A DNA stretch of 6,303 nucleotides from positions 1 through 6,303 of the forward strand of contig CANQUO010000127.1 of assembly GCA_947627085.1 (NCBI GenBank), written 5' to 3'. Below the pieces are notes generated by a model. It had not been told where the DNA came from and ran no database searches. It saw nothing but the letters and a program-made list of their open reading frames with translations. Shown here in pieces: positions 1-5,502 of this stretch. The first letter of the stretch is position 1. Every line of letters begins with the position of its first letter. This DNA comes from an uncultured Oscillospiraceae bacterium (GTDB lineage: Bacteria > Bacillota > Clostridia > Oscillospirales > Oscillospiraceae). The translations under genes were made by a program, and so were the position numbers.

Positions 1-855
1 GATCAGACGAATCCCGGCGACCGGACCGACCCCAGCGACGCCACCGGCGCCAGCGGCCAGACCGAGCCCAGCACCCAGACGGACCCCGGCAGCCAGACCG
101 AGCCGTCAGGCCAGACTGAGCCCTCTACCGCCACGAACCCGCCCACGACCGAGCCGTCCGAGTCCAGCACGCCCACCACAAGACCCGAGGCGGTGAACAA
201 CGACATCCTCTACCCCTCGGATACGAAGGTCATAACCAGGGCCGAGCTGGAGGGCAAGACCGAGGCGGAGGTCCAGATGATTATCAACGAGATATACGCC
301 CGCCACGGGTATATATTCGGCGGCAGTACCAGCACCACCCAGAAATACTTCAACTCCCAGAAGTGGTATGAGCCCGAAACAAGCAACGCAAGCTCCATAG
401 AAAAGCGGCTCAACGACACGGAGAATAAGAATATCAGGATACTCACCGATTACAGGGCCGAGCTCCGTGGCGGCACAAAGCCCACCGAGCCCAACCCGAC
501 AGAGTCCAAACCCACGGAGCCCGAGCCCACGGAGACAAAACCCACGGAGCCCGATACCACCGAGCCCCGGGAGCCCACAGACAACACGATTCTCTTCCCG
601 TCGGACACCACGCTCATAACCGATGCCGACCTTGATAAGATGACCCAGGAGGAGATAGGCTTTGTCAAGAACGAGATTTTCGCCCGCCACGGCTACATCT
701 TCAAAAAGGCCGTGTACAGGGACTACTTCACAAATCAGCAGTGGTATACTCCCGTGACGGACGACTCCGAGGCCGTGGCGCGCATGTTCAACGAGACCGA
801 AAAGGCCAACGTGAACACCATCCAGGCCTACGTCCACGCCAAGGGCTGGGAGTAA
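1..855 (+). CDS. YARHG-domain secreted/cell-surface protein, two YARHG domains (5' end outside window)
   Basis: The frame is open from the first base, so the true start lies upstream. A GTG at 193 has no ribosome binding site and sits inside a linker, so I do not use it. The 284 visible residues comprise a Thr/Pro/Ser/Glu-rich linker (1-66) with QTEPS-like repeats, a first YARHG domain (about 67-154, core NEIYARHGYIF at 96-106, then KWYEP), a Pro-Thr-Glu linker (about 155-196) and a second YARHG domain (about 197-284, core NEIFARHGYIF, then QWYTP). Both domains begin with I-L-[YF]-P-S-D and end with an N-[DE]-T-E-[KN] helix, so they look like a duplication. YARHG domains are known from extracytoplasmic bacterial proteins and their function is not established. 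The low-complexity linkers fit an extracellular stalk. Any signal peptide or membrane anchor would be in the missing part. The family call is secure; the role is unknown. Confidence 0.9.
   Translation, partial: DQTNPGDRTDPSDATGASGQTEPSTQTDPGSQTEPSGQTEPSTATNPPTTEPSESSTPTTRPEAVNNDILYPSDTKVITRAELEGKTEAEVQMIINEIYARHGYIFGGSTSTTQKYFNSQKWYEPETSNASSIEKRLNDTENKNIRILTDYRAELRGGTKPTEPNPTESKPTEPEPTETKPTEPDTTEPREPTDNTILFPSDTTLITDADLDKMTQEEIGFVKNEIFARHGYIFKKAVYRDYFTNQQWYTPVTDDSEAVARMFNETEKANVNTIQAYVHAKGWE
58..129 (+). repeat. Degenerate QTEPS-type coding repeat in the linker
   Basis: Four imperfect units (QTEPS, QTDPG, QTEPS, QTEPS) separated by one residue or none encode part of the stalk before the first YARHG domain. 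The bases repeat as cag-acc-gag-ccc with mostly synonymous changes. Such tracts change length easily by replication slippage. Confidence 0.6.
478..582 (+). repeat. 15-bp-period tandem repeat encoding xPTEx pentapeptides
   Basis: Seven consecutive five-residue units read KPTEP, NPTES, KPTEP, EPTET, KPTEP, DTTEP, REPTD. They form the hinge between the two YARHG domains. Pro/Thr/Glu-rich repeats of this kind are typical extended spacers in wall- or membrane-anchored proteins of Gram-positive bacteria. Confidence 0.75.
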
Positions 856-873
856 AATCAGGGGCAGATTTAA

Positions 874-895
874 GGGGCCGCCTTACGGCGGCCCC
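874..895 (+). terminator. Perfect GC hairpin after the YARHG gene (terminator-like, no U tract)
   Basis: A 9-bp perfect stem (GGGGCCGCC / GGCGGCCCC) with a TTAC loop starts 18 bp after the stop codon. Its position and strength suit a transcription terminator or 3'-end stabiliser. It is followed by GGCTTGTAAAA rather than a run of T, so it is not a canonical intrinsic terminator. Confidence 0.4.
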
Positions 896-954
896 GGCTT
901 GTAAAAGACTTTAAATTTATCCAAATAAGATCAGGAGTTCCAGGCGGTGATTTT

Positions 955-1335
955 ATGTTTCGCGTTAACCTTTTCGGCACCATGTTTTTCGTCGTTTTCG
1001 CGCTTGTTTTCGGATTCATTATTTTCGCGCTCATTCGCGGCATCGCCCAGTGGAGCAAAAATAACCGATCCCCACAGCTGACGGTGGAGGCGACAGTCGT
1101 CGCAAAACGGGCGGACGTGTCCGTCACTAATCATCCGATGGCGGGAGACGTGACCGGGGCCCACGGGTACTCTCACACCTCCTCCACTACCTACTACGTC
1201 ACATTTCAGGTGGAGAGCGGCGACCGCATGGAATTCCACGTCCCCAGAGAAGAATACGGTATGCTTGTGGAGGGCGATGCTGGCCGTCTCACCTTCCAAG
1301 GGACGCGGTACCTCGGCTTTGAGCGGGCGTACTGA
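955..1335 (+). CDS. DUF2500 family membrane-anchored protein
   Basis: A 126-residue protein with one N-terminal hydrophobic segment (about residues 8-29, rich in Phe/Val/Ile/Leu), followed by a basic/polar stretch (RGIAQWSKNNR) and a small beta-rich domain. The domain carries LTVEATVVAKRADV (42-55), TTYYVTFQVESGDRMEF (78-94), EYGMLVEGDAGRLTFQGTR (100-118) and a terminal LGFER. This pattern matches my knowledge of DUF2500 proteins, whose function is unknown. The ATG is supported by AGGCGG at 942-947, seven bases upstream, and the transmembrane segment starts within a few residues of it. The gene ends 8 bp before the stop of the oppositely oriented DUF362 gene, leaving no room for a separate terminator. 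No convincing promoter is visible in the 99-bp gap upstream. Confidence 0.8.
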   Translation: MFRVNLFGTMFFVVFALVFGFIIFALIRGIAQWSKNNRSPQLTVEATVVAKRADVSVTNHPMAGDVTGAHGYSHTSSTTYYVTFQVESGDRMEFHVPREEYGMLVEGDAGRLTFQGTRYLGFERAY

Positions 1336-1343
1336 ATCGATGC

Positions 1344-2471
1344 TCAAAGCCCGCGAAGGCCGCGCTTTACGGAGATGGCGTGGAACCGGCACATCTCCTG
1401 ACAGCAAAAGCAGGAGATGCAGTTTTTGCGGGACATGGCGGCCTTCCCGTTCTCTATTTTTATTATTTTCTGGGGACAGCTCTCGGCGCATTTGCCGCAC
1501 CCCACGCATTTTGCCCTGTCCACCCTCGGATAGGAGCGCAGGAGGGTATCCAGCACCTTTTCCGTGGGGCCGCGCAGGAATTTCGGCACCGCGTCGTCAA
1601 AGCCCACGCTTTTCACCGTGTCCGGGAGCCTGAAGGCCGGGGAGCAGGGGATAATAGCGTCGCCGGTGACATCGATATCCTCCGGCAGGAGCCCCATGGA
1701 GCCCGCGGCCTTGAGGTGTGGCATCTCCTCGGGCGAAAGGCCCATGAACCGGACGGCGGTCACGTCCAGGGCGTAGACGTCCTTAGAGCACAGTGTGAGC
1801 CCCGTGTGCCTCACCGTGCCTCCGCCGGGGCCGTTGCCCTCCATGGAGTCGATGGCGTCAAGGAGGGTCAAATTCGGCCTAACCGTCTCGCACAGCTCGC
1901 AGAGCATGTGAACAAAGCCGTCTAACCTGGGATACCGGCGGTGCATGTCCGGCTTCTGAAGGCCGGGTATGGCGCCGAAGAGGTTCTTGACACCGGCTGA
2001 CACCGTGGTCATGGCGTGGGTCTTGAGCTTGGGCAGGTTGATTATGTAGTCGGCCTCAAGGATGGGCGTTATGATATTGAAGCTCTTCACCGTAAAGCTA
2101 TCCGGCGTCTTTTTCACGCCGTAGGTGAAGTCGCGGTTCAAATATTCCTCGATTCCCGGCACCTTAAGGCCGGAGGCGGAGTAGACGCCGCGCATGTATT
2201 CGGCGGTGAATATGCCGCCGGAGCTCTCGGCCACGACTATATTTTCAAAGCCGTGAGACTTAAGCCACCGTATCACCGCCTTTAAGATGGCGGGATTTGT
2301 GGTCACCCCGGCGGAGGGCTTTTTGCCGTAGAGCAGGTTGGGCTTCAAAACGATACGCGTCTCCGGCCTGAGCTCCGAGACTACGGAAAGGGCCTCGAAG
2401 TGACGGGACACGGCTGAATATACGAGCTCCTCGTCGTAGGAGCCAACTTTTATGGCGTTTACGGTCGACAT
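1344..2471 (-). CDS. DUF362 domain protein with C-terminal 2x[4Fe-4S] ferredoxin domain
   Basis: A 375-residue protein. Residues about 1-300 form the DUF362 domain, with KPNLL (43-47), the signature NLPKLKTHAMTTVSAG (145-160) continuing to KNLFGAIPG (162-170), and EGNGP (211-215). Residues about 318-370 form a ferredoxin module: C322-x2-C325-x2-C328-x3-C332-P and C351-x2-C354-x2-C357-x3-C361. This cysteine pattern is expected to bind two [4Fe-4S] clusters. The second motif has an extra Cys (C356) and an Arg instead of the usual Pro after its last Cys. There is no signal peptide, so it is probably cytoplasmic. DUF362 proteins with ferredoxin tails are common in anaerobes and are presumed electron-transfer or redox proteins; the substrate is unknown. 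The start is supported by GGAGGT (2477-2482 on the opposite strand), five bases upstream. It is divergent from the methyltransferase gene and convergent with the DUF2500 gene, so probably monocistronic. Confidence 0.9.
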   Translation of the reverse strand: MSTVNAIKVGSYDEELVYSAVSRHFEALSVVSELRPETRIVLKPNLLYGKKPSAGVTTNPAILKAVIRWLKSHGFENIVVAESSGGIFTAEYMRGVYSASGLKVPGIEEYLNRDFTYGVKKTPDSFTVKSFNIITPILEADYIINLPKLKTHAMTTVSAGVKNLFGAIPGLQKPDMHRRYPRLDGFVHMLCELCETVRPNLTLLDAIDSMEGNGPGGGTVRHTGLTLCSKDVYALDVTAVRFMGLSPEEMPHLKAAGSMGLLPEDIDVTGDAIIPCSPAFRLPDTVKSVGFDDAVPKFLRGPTEKVLDTLLRSYPRVDRAKCVGCGKCAESCPQKIIKIENGKAAMSRKNCISCFCCQEMCRFHAISVKRGLRGL

Positions 2472-2502
2472 ACGCTACCTCCGGGAAGATTTTCAGAGAA
2501 TA

Positions 2503-2532
2503 TTCATAGAATAACAGATTTTTGAATAAAAT
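2503..2532 (+). promoter_or_regulatory. Candidate sigma-A promoter for the RNA methyltransferase gene
   Basis: TTCATA (2503-2508, 4/6 to TTGACA) and TAAAAT (2527-2532, 5/6 to TATAAT) are 18 bp apart. Transcription would start near 2539, giving a leader of about 30 nt. The site overlaps the candidate promoter of the divergent DUF362 gene, so the two might compete for RNA polymerase. Confidence 0.35.
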
Positions 2533-2536
2533 GCAA
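2508..2536 (-). promoter_or_regulatory. Candidate sigma-A promoter for the DUF362 gene
   Basis: Reading the minus strand, TTGCAT (2536-2531) and TATTCT (2513-2508) are 17 bp apart. They match the -35 and -10 consensus at 3/6 and 4/6 positions. The predicted start of transcription is about 30 bp before the ATG. The match is modest, but it lies in the only AT-rich stretch available upstream. Confidence 0.3.
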
Positions 2537-2560
2537 TCCCGTATCCCATGAGACGGGAAA

Positions 2561-2565
2561 AGGAG
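2561..2565 (+). promoter_or_regulatory. Ribosome binding site that fixes the methyltransferase start
   Basis: AGGAG ends five bases before the ATG at 2571. A TTG codon at 2568 extends the frame by one residue but would leave only two bases of spacing, so ATG 2571 is preferred. Confidence 0.7.
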
Positions 2566-2570
2566 CTTTG

Positions 2571-3674
2571 ATGGAACTTGAATTTTGCGCCCCATGCCTT
2601 TTCGGCCTGGAGGGCCCACTGGGCAACGAGCTTCGGCACCTGGGGCTTCGGGACGTGAGGGTAGAGGACGGCCGGGTTTATTTTACCGGCGGGCCGCGTG
2701 ATATGGCCCTGACGAATATCCGAAGCCGCTTTGCCGAGCGGGTGCTCATCGTCGTGGGAAGGACCGAGGCCGGGGACTTTGACAGCCTTTTCGAGGGTGT
2801 CCGGGCCATGGAGTGGGAAAAATTTATTCCCAGGGCCGGCGCCTTTCCCGTGAAGGGATACACGCACCAGTCCGCCATCACATCCATGCCGGCCCTCCAG
2901 CGCAGTATAAATAAGGCGGTGGCGGCGAGGCTGGGCAGGGTCTACGGCCTTGAGAGACTTCCCGAGACAGGGGAGACGTACCAGATACAATTTGCCCTGG
3001 TCCGGGACGAGGCCACGCTGTATATCGACACCACCGGCCCGGGCCTTCACAAGCGGGGCTACCGCCCGGACCAGGTGGAGGCGCCCATCCGGGAGACGCT
3101 GGCCGCCGCCCTGGTGGACATATCCGGTTACCGGGGACGCGGGGACTTTTGCGACCCATTTTGCGGGAGCGGCACAATAGCCATAGAGGCCGCCCTGGCG
3201 GCGAAAAACCGGGCCCCGGGCCTCGGGCGCTCCTTTACCGCCGAGAGCTGGAAAAACATCCGGCCGGACTGGGAAAATGTCCGTAAGGAGGCCCGGAGCC
3301 GGGAGTTTGACCGGGATTATACCATCTTTGCCTCCGACATCGACCCGGACGCCGTGAAGATCGCCCGCCGGAACGCGGAGAGGGCGGGAGTGGATAAGCT
3401 CATACGTTTTTCCGTGGCCGACGCCGGAAAATTCGCCCTTTCGACAAATGGCGGAATTATCGTCACAAATCCCCCCTACGGCGAGCGGCTTTTGGATATC
3501 CGCGCGGCGAGAGAGATAATGCGGGATTTCGGAAAAGCGATGAAGGGCATAACCGGGTGGAAAGTTAACATAATATCCTCGGACCCGGAGCTTGAGCGCT
3601 ATTTCGGATACAGGGCCGCCAAGGTCAGAAAGCTCTATAACGGCATGATAAAGTGCGGCTATTTCATGTTTTGA
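2571..3674 (+). CDS. Class I SAM-dependent RNA methyltransferase with THUMP domain (RlmL/YpsC family)
   Basis: A 367-residue protein matching the single-unit methyltransferases of the COG0116 type, close in length to Bacillus subtilis YpsC. Members related to the N-terminal half of E. coli RlmL make N2-methylguanosine in 23S rRNA. An N-terminal ferredoxin-like/THUMP region (about 1-155) is followed by the family motif IDTTGPGLHKRGYR (152-165). The Rossmann methyltransferase domain has motif I DPFCGSGT (195-202, SAM binding), the acidic motif ASDIDP (254-259), and motif IV TNPPYGERL (299-307), the N-P-P-Y catalytic loop of amino-group methylation. The C-terminal KLYNGMIKCGYF is also typical of the family. 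All key motifs are intact, so I expect an active cytoplasmic enzyme acting on 23S rRNA. The exact modified base is inferred from the family. It is followed by a palindrome-rich gap and may be transcribed alone. Confidence 0.92.
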   Translation: MELEFCAPCLFGLEGPLGNELRHLGLRDVRVEDGRVYFTGGPRDMALTNIRSRFAERVLIVVGRTEAGDFDSLFEGVRAMEWEKFIPRAGAFPVKGYTHQSAITSMPALQRSINKAVAARLGRVYGLERLPETGETYQIQFALVRDEATLYIDTTGPGLHKRGYRPDQVEAPIRETLAAALVDISGYRGRGDFCDPFCGSGTIAIEAALAAKNRAPGLGRSFTAESWKNIRPDWENVRKEARSREFDRDYTIFASDIDPDAVKIARRNAERAGVDKLIRFSVADAGKFALSTNGGIIVTNPPYGERLLDIRAAREIMRDFGKAMKGITGWKVNIISSDPELERYFGYRAAKVRKLYNGMIKCGYFMF

Positions 3675-3679
3675 TACTA

Positions 3680-3713
3680 TTCTCCAATAAAAAGTAGACT
3701 TTTTATTGGAGAA
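3680..3713. repeat. 16-bp perfect inverted repeat with 2-nt centre
   Basis: The left arm (3680-3695, starting TTCTCC) and right arm (3698-3713, ending GGAGAA) are exact reverse complements around AG. It starts 5 bp after the methyltransferase stop codon. The centre of the stem is all A/T, and the only T run (3700-3704) lies inside the stem, so it is not a standard intrinsic terminator, although it could still protect the 3' end of the mRNA. Confidence 0.75.
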
Positions 3714-3732
3714 GCGCCGCTTGACGCGTCGC

Positions 3733-3761
3733 TCTTTTTGGCGGCGAAGCCGCCAAAAAGA
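3733..3761. repeat. 13-bp perfect hairpin with GAA triloop
   Basis: TCTTTTTGGCGGC (3733-3745) pairs exactly with GCCGCCAAAAAGA (3749-3761) around GAA. The T run precedes the GC stem and the A run follows it on both strands. This is the reverse of an intrinsic terminator, so I class it as a structural repeat. Confidence 0.7.
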
Positions 3762-3855
3762 CGTCTCATATGATCTTCTACGCGCTTTGCGCTATAAAAA
3801 GCAGGCATTTTTCAAGTGTCTACTTTTTAAAGAAGATCAGTATGAATTTCAAAAA

Positions 3856-3861
3856 AGGTGG
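3856..3861 (+). promoter_or_regulatory. Ribosome binding site that fixes the lipid kinase start
   Basis: AGGTGG lies eight bases before the ATG at 3870. The longer alternative, GTG at 3858, falls inside this site and would lack its own, so ATG 3870 is chosen. Confidence 0.65.
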
Positions 3862-3869
3862 TTAGAGAA

Positions 3870-4814
3870 ATGAGACACCTCTTTATCATAAACCCCGTGG
3901 CCGGGGGCAAAGGGTCGGACAAAGGCGAGGTAAGGCGGAAAATCGAGAATCTTATGACCTCCCGGGGCGAAAGCTTCGAGATATATGAGACCGTCGGGGT
4001 CCTGGACGCCGCCGAGAAGGTGAAAAGGGAGGCCATAAAGGGCGATGAGCTCCGGGTCTACGCCTGCGGCGGGGACGGGACCCTCTCCGAGTGCGCCCAC
4101 GGCGCGGCGGGGTTTGAAAACTGCGCCGTCACCCACTACCCCTGCGGCACCGGGAACGACTTCGTCAGGATGTTTGGCCCGGACGCGAAGCTTTTCCGAG
4201 ACCTGGAGGCTCTAGTGGACGGCCGGACCGCCCCGATTGACATAATTGACGTGAACGGCCGGAAGTGCCTCAATATCGCCTCCATCGGCATCGACGCCCG
4301 GGTGGGACTGGACGTACATAAATACTCAAGCCTCCCCGTCGTCGGCGGGGCGGGGGGATACGTCATTTCCCTGGTCGTCAACGTGGTGAAGGGCATAAAC
4401 CGCCACTTTAAAATCAACGTGGAGGGGGAGGAGCTGGACGGGAAATTCGCCCTCATCTCCGCCTGCAACGGCCAGTATTACGGCGGCGGCTTCAACCCCA
4501 CCAGGACCGCCACCCCCGAGGACGGGGTAATGGATATGCTCATCGTGAAGGCGGTCTCACGGATAACCCTGGCAAGACTTTTGAAGGCCTACGCCTCCGG
4601 ACAGTACGCCAAATACCCGGAGATAATAAAGTACGTCTCGGGCCGGCACATCACGATCTCCGACGATAAGGAGTTTTCCGTCAGCATCGACGGCGAGGCC
4701 ATGTACACAAAAAAGGCCGTGTTCCGGCTCATCCCCGGCGGGGTAAACTTCATATACCCCAGAGGTTGCAGGAAAGTAGGCGAAATCGTCAAATTAAATG
4801 CTCTGAACGTTTAA
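3870..4814 (+). CDS. YegS/BmrU-family diacylglycerol/lipid kinase
   Basis: A 314-residue protein of the expected length for this family (about 290-310). The N-terminal nucleotide-binding domain begins with FIINPVAGGKG (5-15) and carries the diagnostic GGDGT (67-71) and PCGTGNDF (91-98) motifs, the ATP-binding and catalytic region of diacylglycerol-kinase-type enzymes. The second domain has ASIGIDARVG (137-146), the EDGVMD segment (217-222) and a late IDGE (273-276), as in DgkB/YegS relatives. These enzymes phosphorylate a lipid hydroxyl such as that of diacylglycerol, feeding phosphatidic acid back into phospholipid synthesis. The precise lipid cannot be read from sequence. No transmembrane segment is evident, so it would act as a soluble enzyme at the membrane surface. 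It lies between a palindromic element and the groE control region, and no promoter of its own is convincing. Confidence 0.92.
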   Translation: MRHLFIINPVAGGKGSDKGEVRRKIENLMTSRGESFEIYETVGVLDAAEKVKREAIKGDELRVYACGGDGTLSECAHGAAGFENCAVTHYPCGTGNDFVRMFGPDAKLFRDLEALVDGRTAPIDIIDVNGRKCLNIASIGIDARVGLDVHKYSSLPVVGGAGGYVISLVVNVVKGINRHFKINVEGEELDGKFALISACNGQYYGGGFNPTRTATPEDGVMDMLIVKAVSRITLARLLKAYASGQYAKYPEIIKYVSGRHITISDDKEFSVSIDGEAMYTKKAVFRLIPGGVNFIYPRGCRKVGEIVKLNALNV

Positions 4815-4853
4815 TTTATCAATTAATATGTGTATAATGACTATTGCTTAAAG

Positions 4854-4881
4854 GTGACATTTGAGTTAATATATAGATAAT
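4854..4881 (+). promoter_or_regulatory. groESL promoter (sigma-A type)
   Basis: GTGACA (4854-4859) and GATAAT (4876-4881) are 16 bp apart, and each matches its consensus at 5/6 positions. The -10 abuts the CIRCE operator, so transcription would start inside its first arm, near 4888, the usual geometry for HrcA repression. A second possible -10, TATAAT at 4833-4838, lies upstream but its only -35 candidate, TTTAAT at 4810-4815, is weak (3/6). Confidence 0.65.
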
Positions 4882-4908
4882 TTAGCACTCAGATGAAAAG
4901 AGTGCTAA
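4882..4908. promoter_or_regulatory. CIRCE operator (HrcA binding site)
   Basis: TTAGCACTC (4882-4890), nine spacer bases, GAGTGCTAA (4900-4908): an exact match to the CIRCE consensus. HrcA binds this inverted repeat and represses groESL; repression is lifted when the chaperonin is occupied by heat-damaged proteins. hrcA itself is not in the window. Confidence 0.97.
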
Positions 4909-4930
4909 ACGGAAAAAGCTCAGTTGAGGC

Positions 4931-4986
4931 GGGAGCCCTTCAGTCTCGCTTCGCTCGACAGCTCCACTGAAGGGGAGCCAAAGAGG
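4931..4986. repeat. REP-like palindromic repeat, copy 1 (groE leader)
   Basis: A 56-bp unit: CCCTTCAGTC, a head hairpin (GTC-TC-GC-TTC-GC-TC-GAC, 4943-4959), AGCTCC, then GGGGAGCCAAAGAGG. CCCTTCAGT (4936-4944) pairs perfectly with ACTGAAGGG (4966-4974), so the whole unit can form a 9-bp outer stem. It matches copy 2 at 53 of 56 positions by eye. Confidence 0.8.
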
Positions 4987-4994
4987 TAAGGCTA

Positions 4995-5014
4995 TTCAGT
5001 CGGCTACGCCGACA
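4995..5014. repeat. Partial repeat copy (head hairpin only)
   Basis: TTCAGTC...GACA matches the head of the neighbouring units but with a different stem, GTCGGC (4999-5004) and GCCGAC (5008-5013) around TAC. After GACA the sequence departs from the repeat and has no GGGGAGCCAAAG tail, so this is a decayed or truncated unit. Confidence 0.5.
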
Positions 5015-5048
5015 TGATGCGGGCCTTCGAGGGATGGAGCAGAATCGG

Positions 5049-5104
5049 GGGAGCCCTTCAGTCTCGCTTCGCTCGACAGCTCCCCTAAAGGGGAGCCAAA
5101 GAAG
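5049..5104. repeat. REP-like palindromic repeat, copy 2 (groE leader)
   Basis: A 56-bp unit with the same head hairpin as copy 1. Its tail forms GCTCCCCT (5079-5086) / AGGGGAGC (5089-5096), a perfect 8-bp hairpin. It ends in GCCAAAGAAG, 25 bp before the groES ribosome binding site. Confidence 0.8.
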
Positions 5105-5145
5105 TAGTTTGTATTTTAATTATTCATATAGGAGGCAAAATCAGC

Positions 5146-5430
5146 ATGAAGCTCAAACCGTTAGCAGACAGAGTAGTATTGAAGCGCGTCCCGGCTGAGG
5201 AGACCACAAAGTCCGGTCTTATCCTCACCAGCTCCGCCCAGGAGAAGCCCCAGGTCTACGAGGTCGTGGCCGTGGGCCCCGGCGGCTTCGTGGACGGCAA
5301 CGAGATCGATATGGAGGTGGAGGTCGGCGACAAGGTGATTACCGGCAAGTACACCGGCACCGAGGTCAAGTTCGAGGGCGAGGAGTACACCATACTCAGG
5401 CAGAGCGAGATACTGGCAATAGTCGAGTAA
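5146..5430 (+). CDS. groES: Co-chaperonin GroES (Hsp10)
   Basis: A 94-residue protein, the normal length for GroES. It forms the heptameric lid of the GroEL folding chamber in the cytoplasm. It starts KLKPLADRVVLKRV (2-15), the conserved first strand. The mobile loop (about 16-33) contains the hydrophobic tripeptide L25-I26-L27, which corresponds to I-V-L in E. coli and docks on the GroEL apical domain. VGPGG (43-47), VGDKVI and the end SEILAIVE complete the signature. AGGAGG at 5130-5135, ten bases before the ATG, supports the start. It is the first gene of the groESL operon, under CIRCE/HrcA heat-shock control. The 177-bp gap to groEL is longer than usual because two palindromic repeat units occupy it. 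Confidence 0.98.
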   Translation: MKLKPLADRVVLKRVPAEETTKSGLILTSSAQEKPQVYEVVAVGPGGFVDGNEIDMEVEVGDKVITGKYTGTEVKFEGEEYTILRQSEILAIVE

Positions 5431-5439
5431 TCAGGGGAC

Positions 5440-5492
5440 GACCCCTCAGTCTCGCTTCGCTCGACAGCTCCCCTGAAGGGGAGCCAAAGAGG
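5440..5492. repeat. REP-like palindromic repeat, copy 3 (groES-groEL gap)
   Basis: The unit begins GACCCCTCAGTC, has the same head hairpin as copies 1 and 2, and ends with the perfect tail hairpin GCTCCCCT (5467-5474) / AGGGGAGC (5477-5484), then CAAAGAGG. It begins 9 bp after the groES stop codon. It is not followed by a T run, so it is not a standard terminator. Confidence 0.8.
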
Positions 5493-5502
5493 AAAAAGGT
5501 TT

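Larger units (their letters stand above)
3680..3839. repeat. Composite palindromic intergenic element
   Basis: Nearly the whole gap between the methyltransferase and lipid kinase genes is made of inverted repeats. They are a 16-bp perfect palindrome (3680-3713), a 13-bp perfect hairpin (3733-3761), and 9-bp arms TGATCTTCT (3771-3779) and AGAAGATCA (3831-3839) enclosing a smaller GCGC-TTT-GCGC hairpin (3782-3792). In addition, AAAAAGTAGAC (3689-3699) is repeated inverted as GTCTACTTTTT (3818-3828), tying the two ends together across about 120 bp. There is no open frame of note. The arrangement resembles a REP/MITE-like non-coding element, but copy number elsewhere cannot be judged from this window. 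Confidence 0.6.
4815..5145 (+). other. groE control region and repeat-filled leader (no protein gene)
   Basis: This 331-bp gap holds no supported gene. The first part (4815-4908) is AT-rich and carries the groE promoter and CIRCE operator. From about 4920 the composition becomes GC-rich, and the region holds two full palindromic repeat units (4931-4986, 5049-5104) with a partial unit between them (4995-5014). The last 40 bp become AT-rich again and contain AGGAGG (5130-5135), ten bases before groES. With transcription starting near 4888, the groES leader is about 258 nt. Confidence 0.7.

Noticed and set aside
106..837. Long open frame on the minus strand (243 codons) opposite the YARHG gene
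   Set aside because: It mirrors the GC-rich codon pattern of the plus-strand gene, is Gly/Leu-rich low complexity, and has no recognisable domain.
193..855. Separate 220-residue gene starting at GTG 193
   Set aside because: The same frame is open to the window edge, codes for a stalk that continues the linker, and there is no ribosome binding site before GTG 193.
1380..1925. Plus-strand open frame opposite the DUF362 gene (181 codons)
   Set aside because: DUF362 and ferredoxin motifs are clear on the other strand; this frame has no family resemblance and is a shadow.
2538..2557. CCCGT...ACGGG hairpin before the methyltransferase as a riboswitch or attenuator
   Set aside because: Only five perfect pairs (seven with a mismatch) in a leader of about 30 nt; too small for a known riboswitch and with no T run.
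3842..3865. Seven-residue leader ORF (MNFKKGG) just before the lipid kinase
   Set aside because: No ribosome binding site precedes it, and it overlaps the kinase binding site by chance in an AT-rich stretch; there is no attenuator-like codon run.
4811..4826. TTAATT-TATC-AATTAA inverted repeat at the lipid kinase stop codon, as a terminator
   Set aside because: The stem is only A/T pairs, too weak to terminate, and there is no T tract after it.
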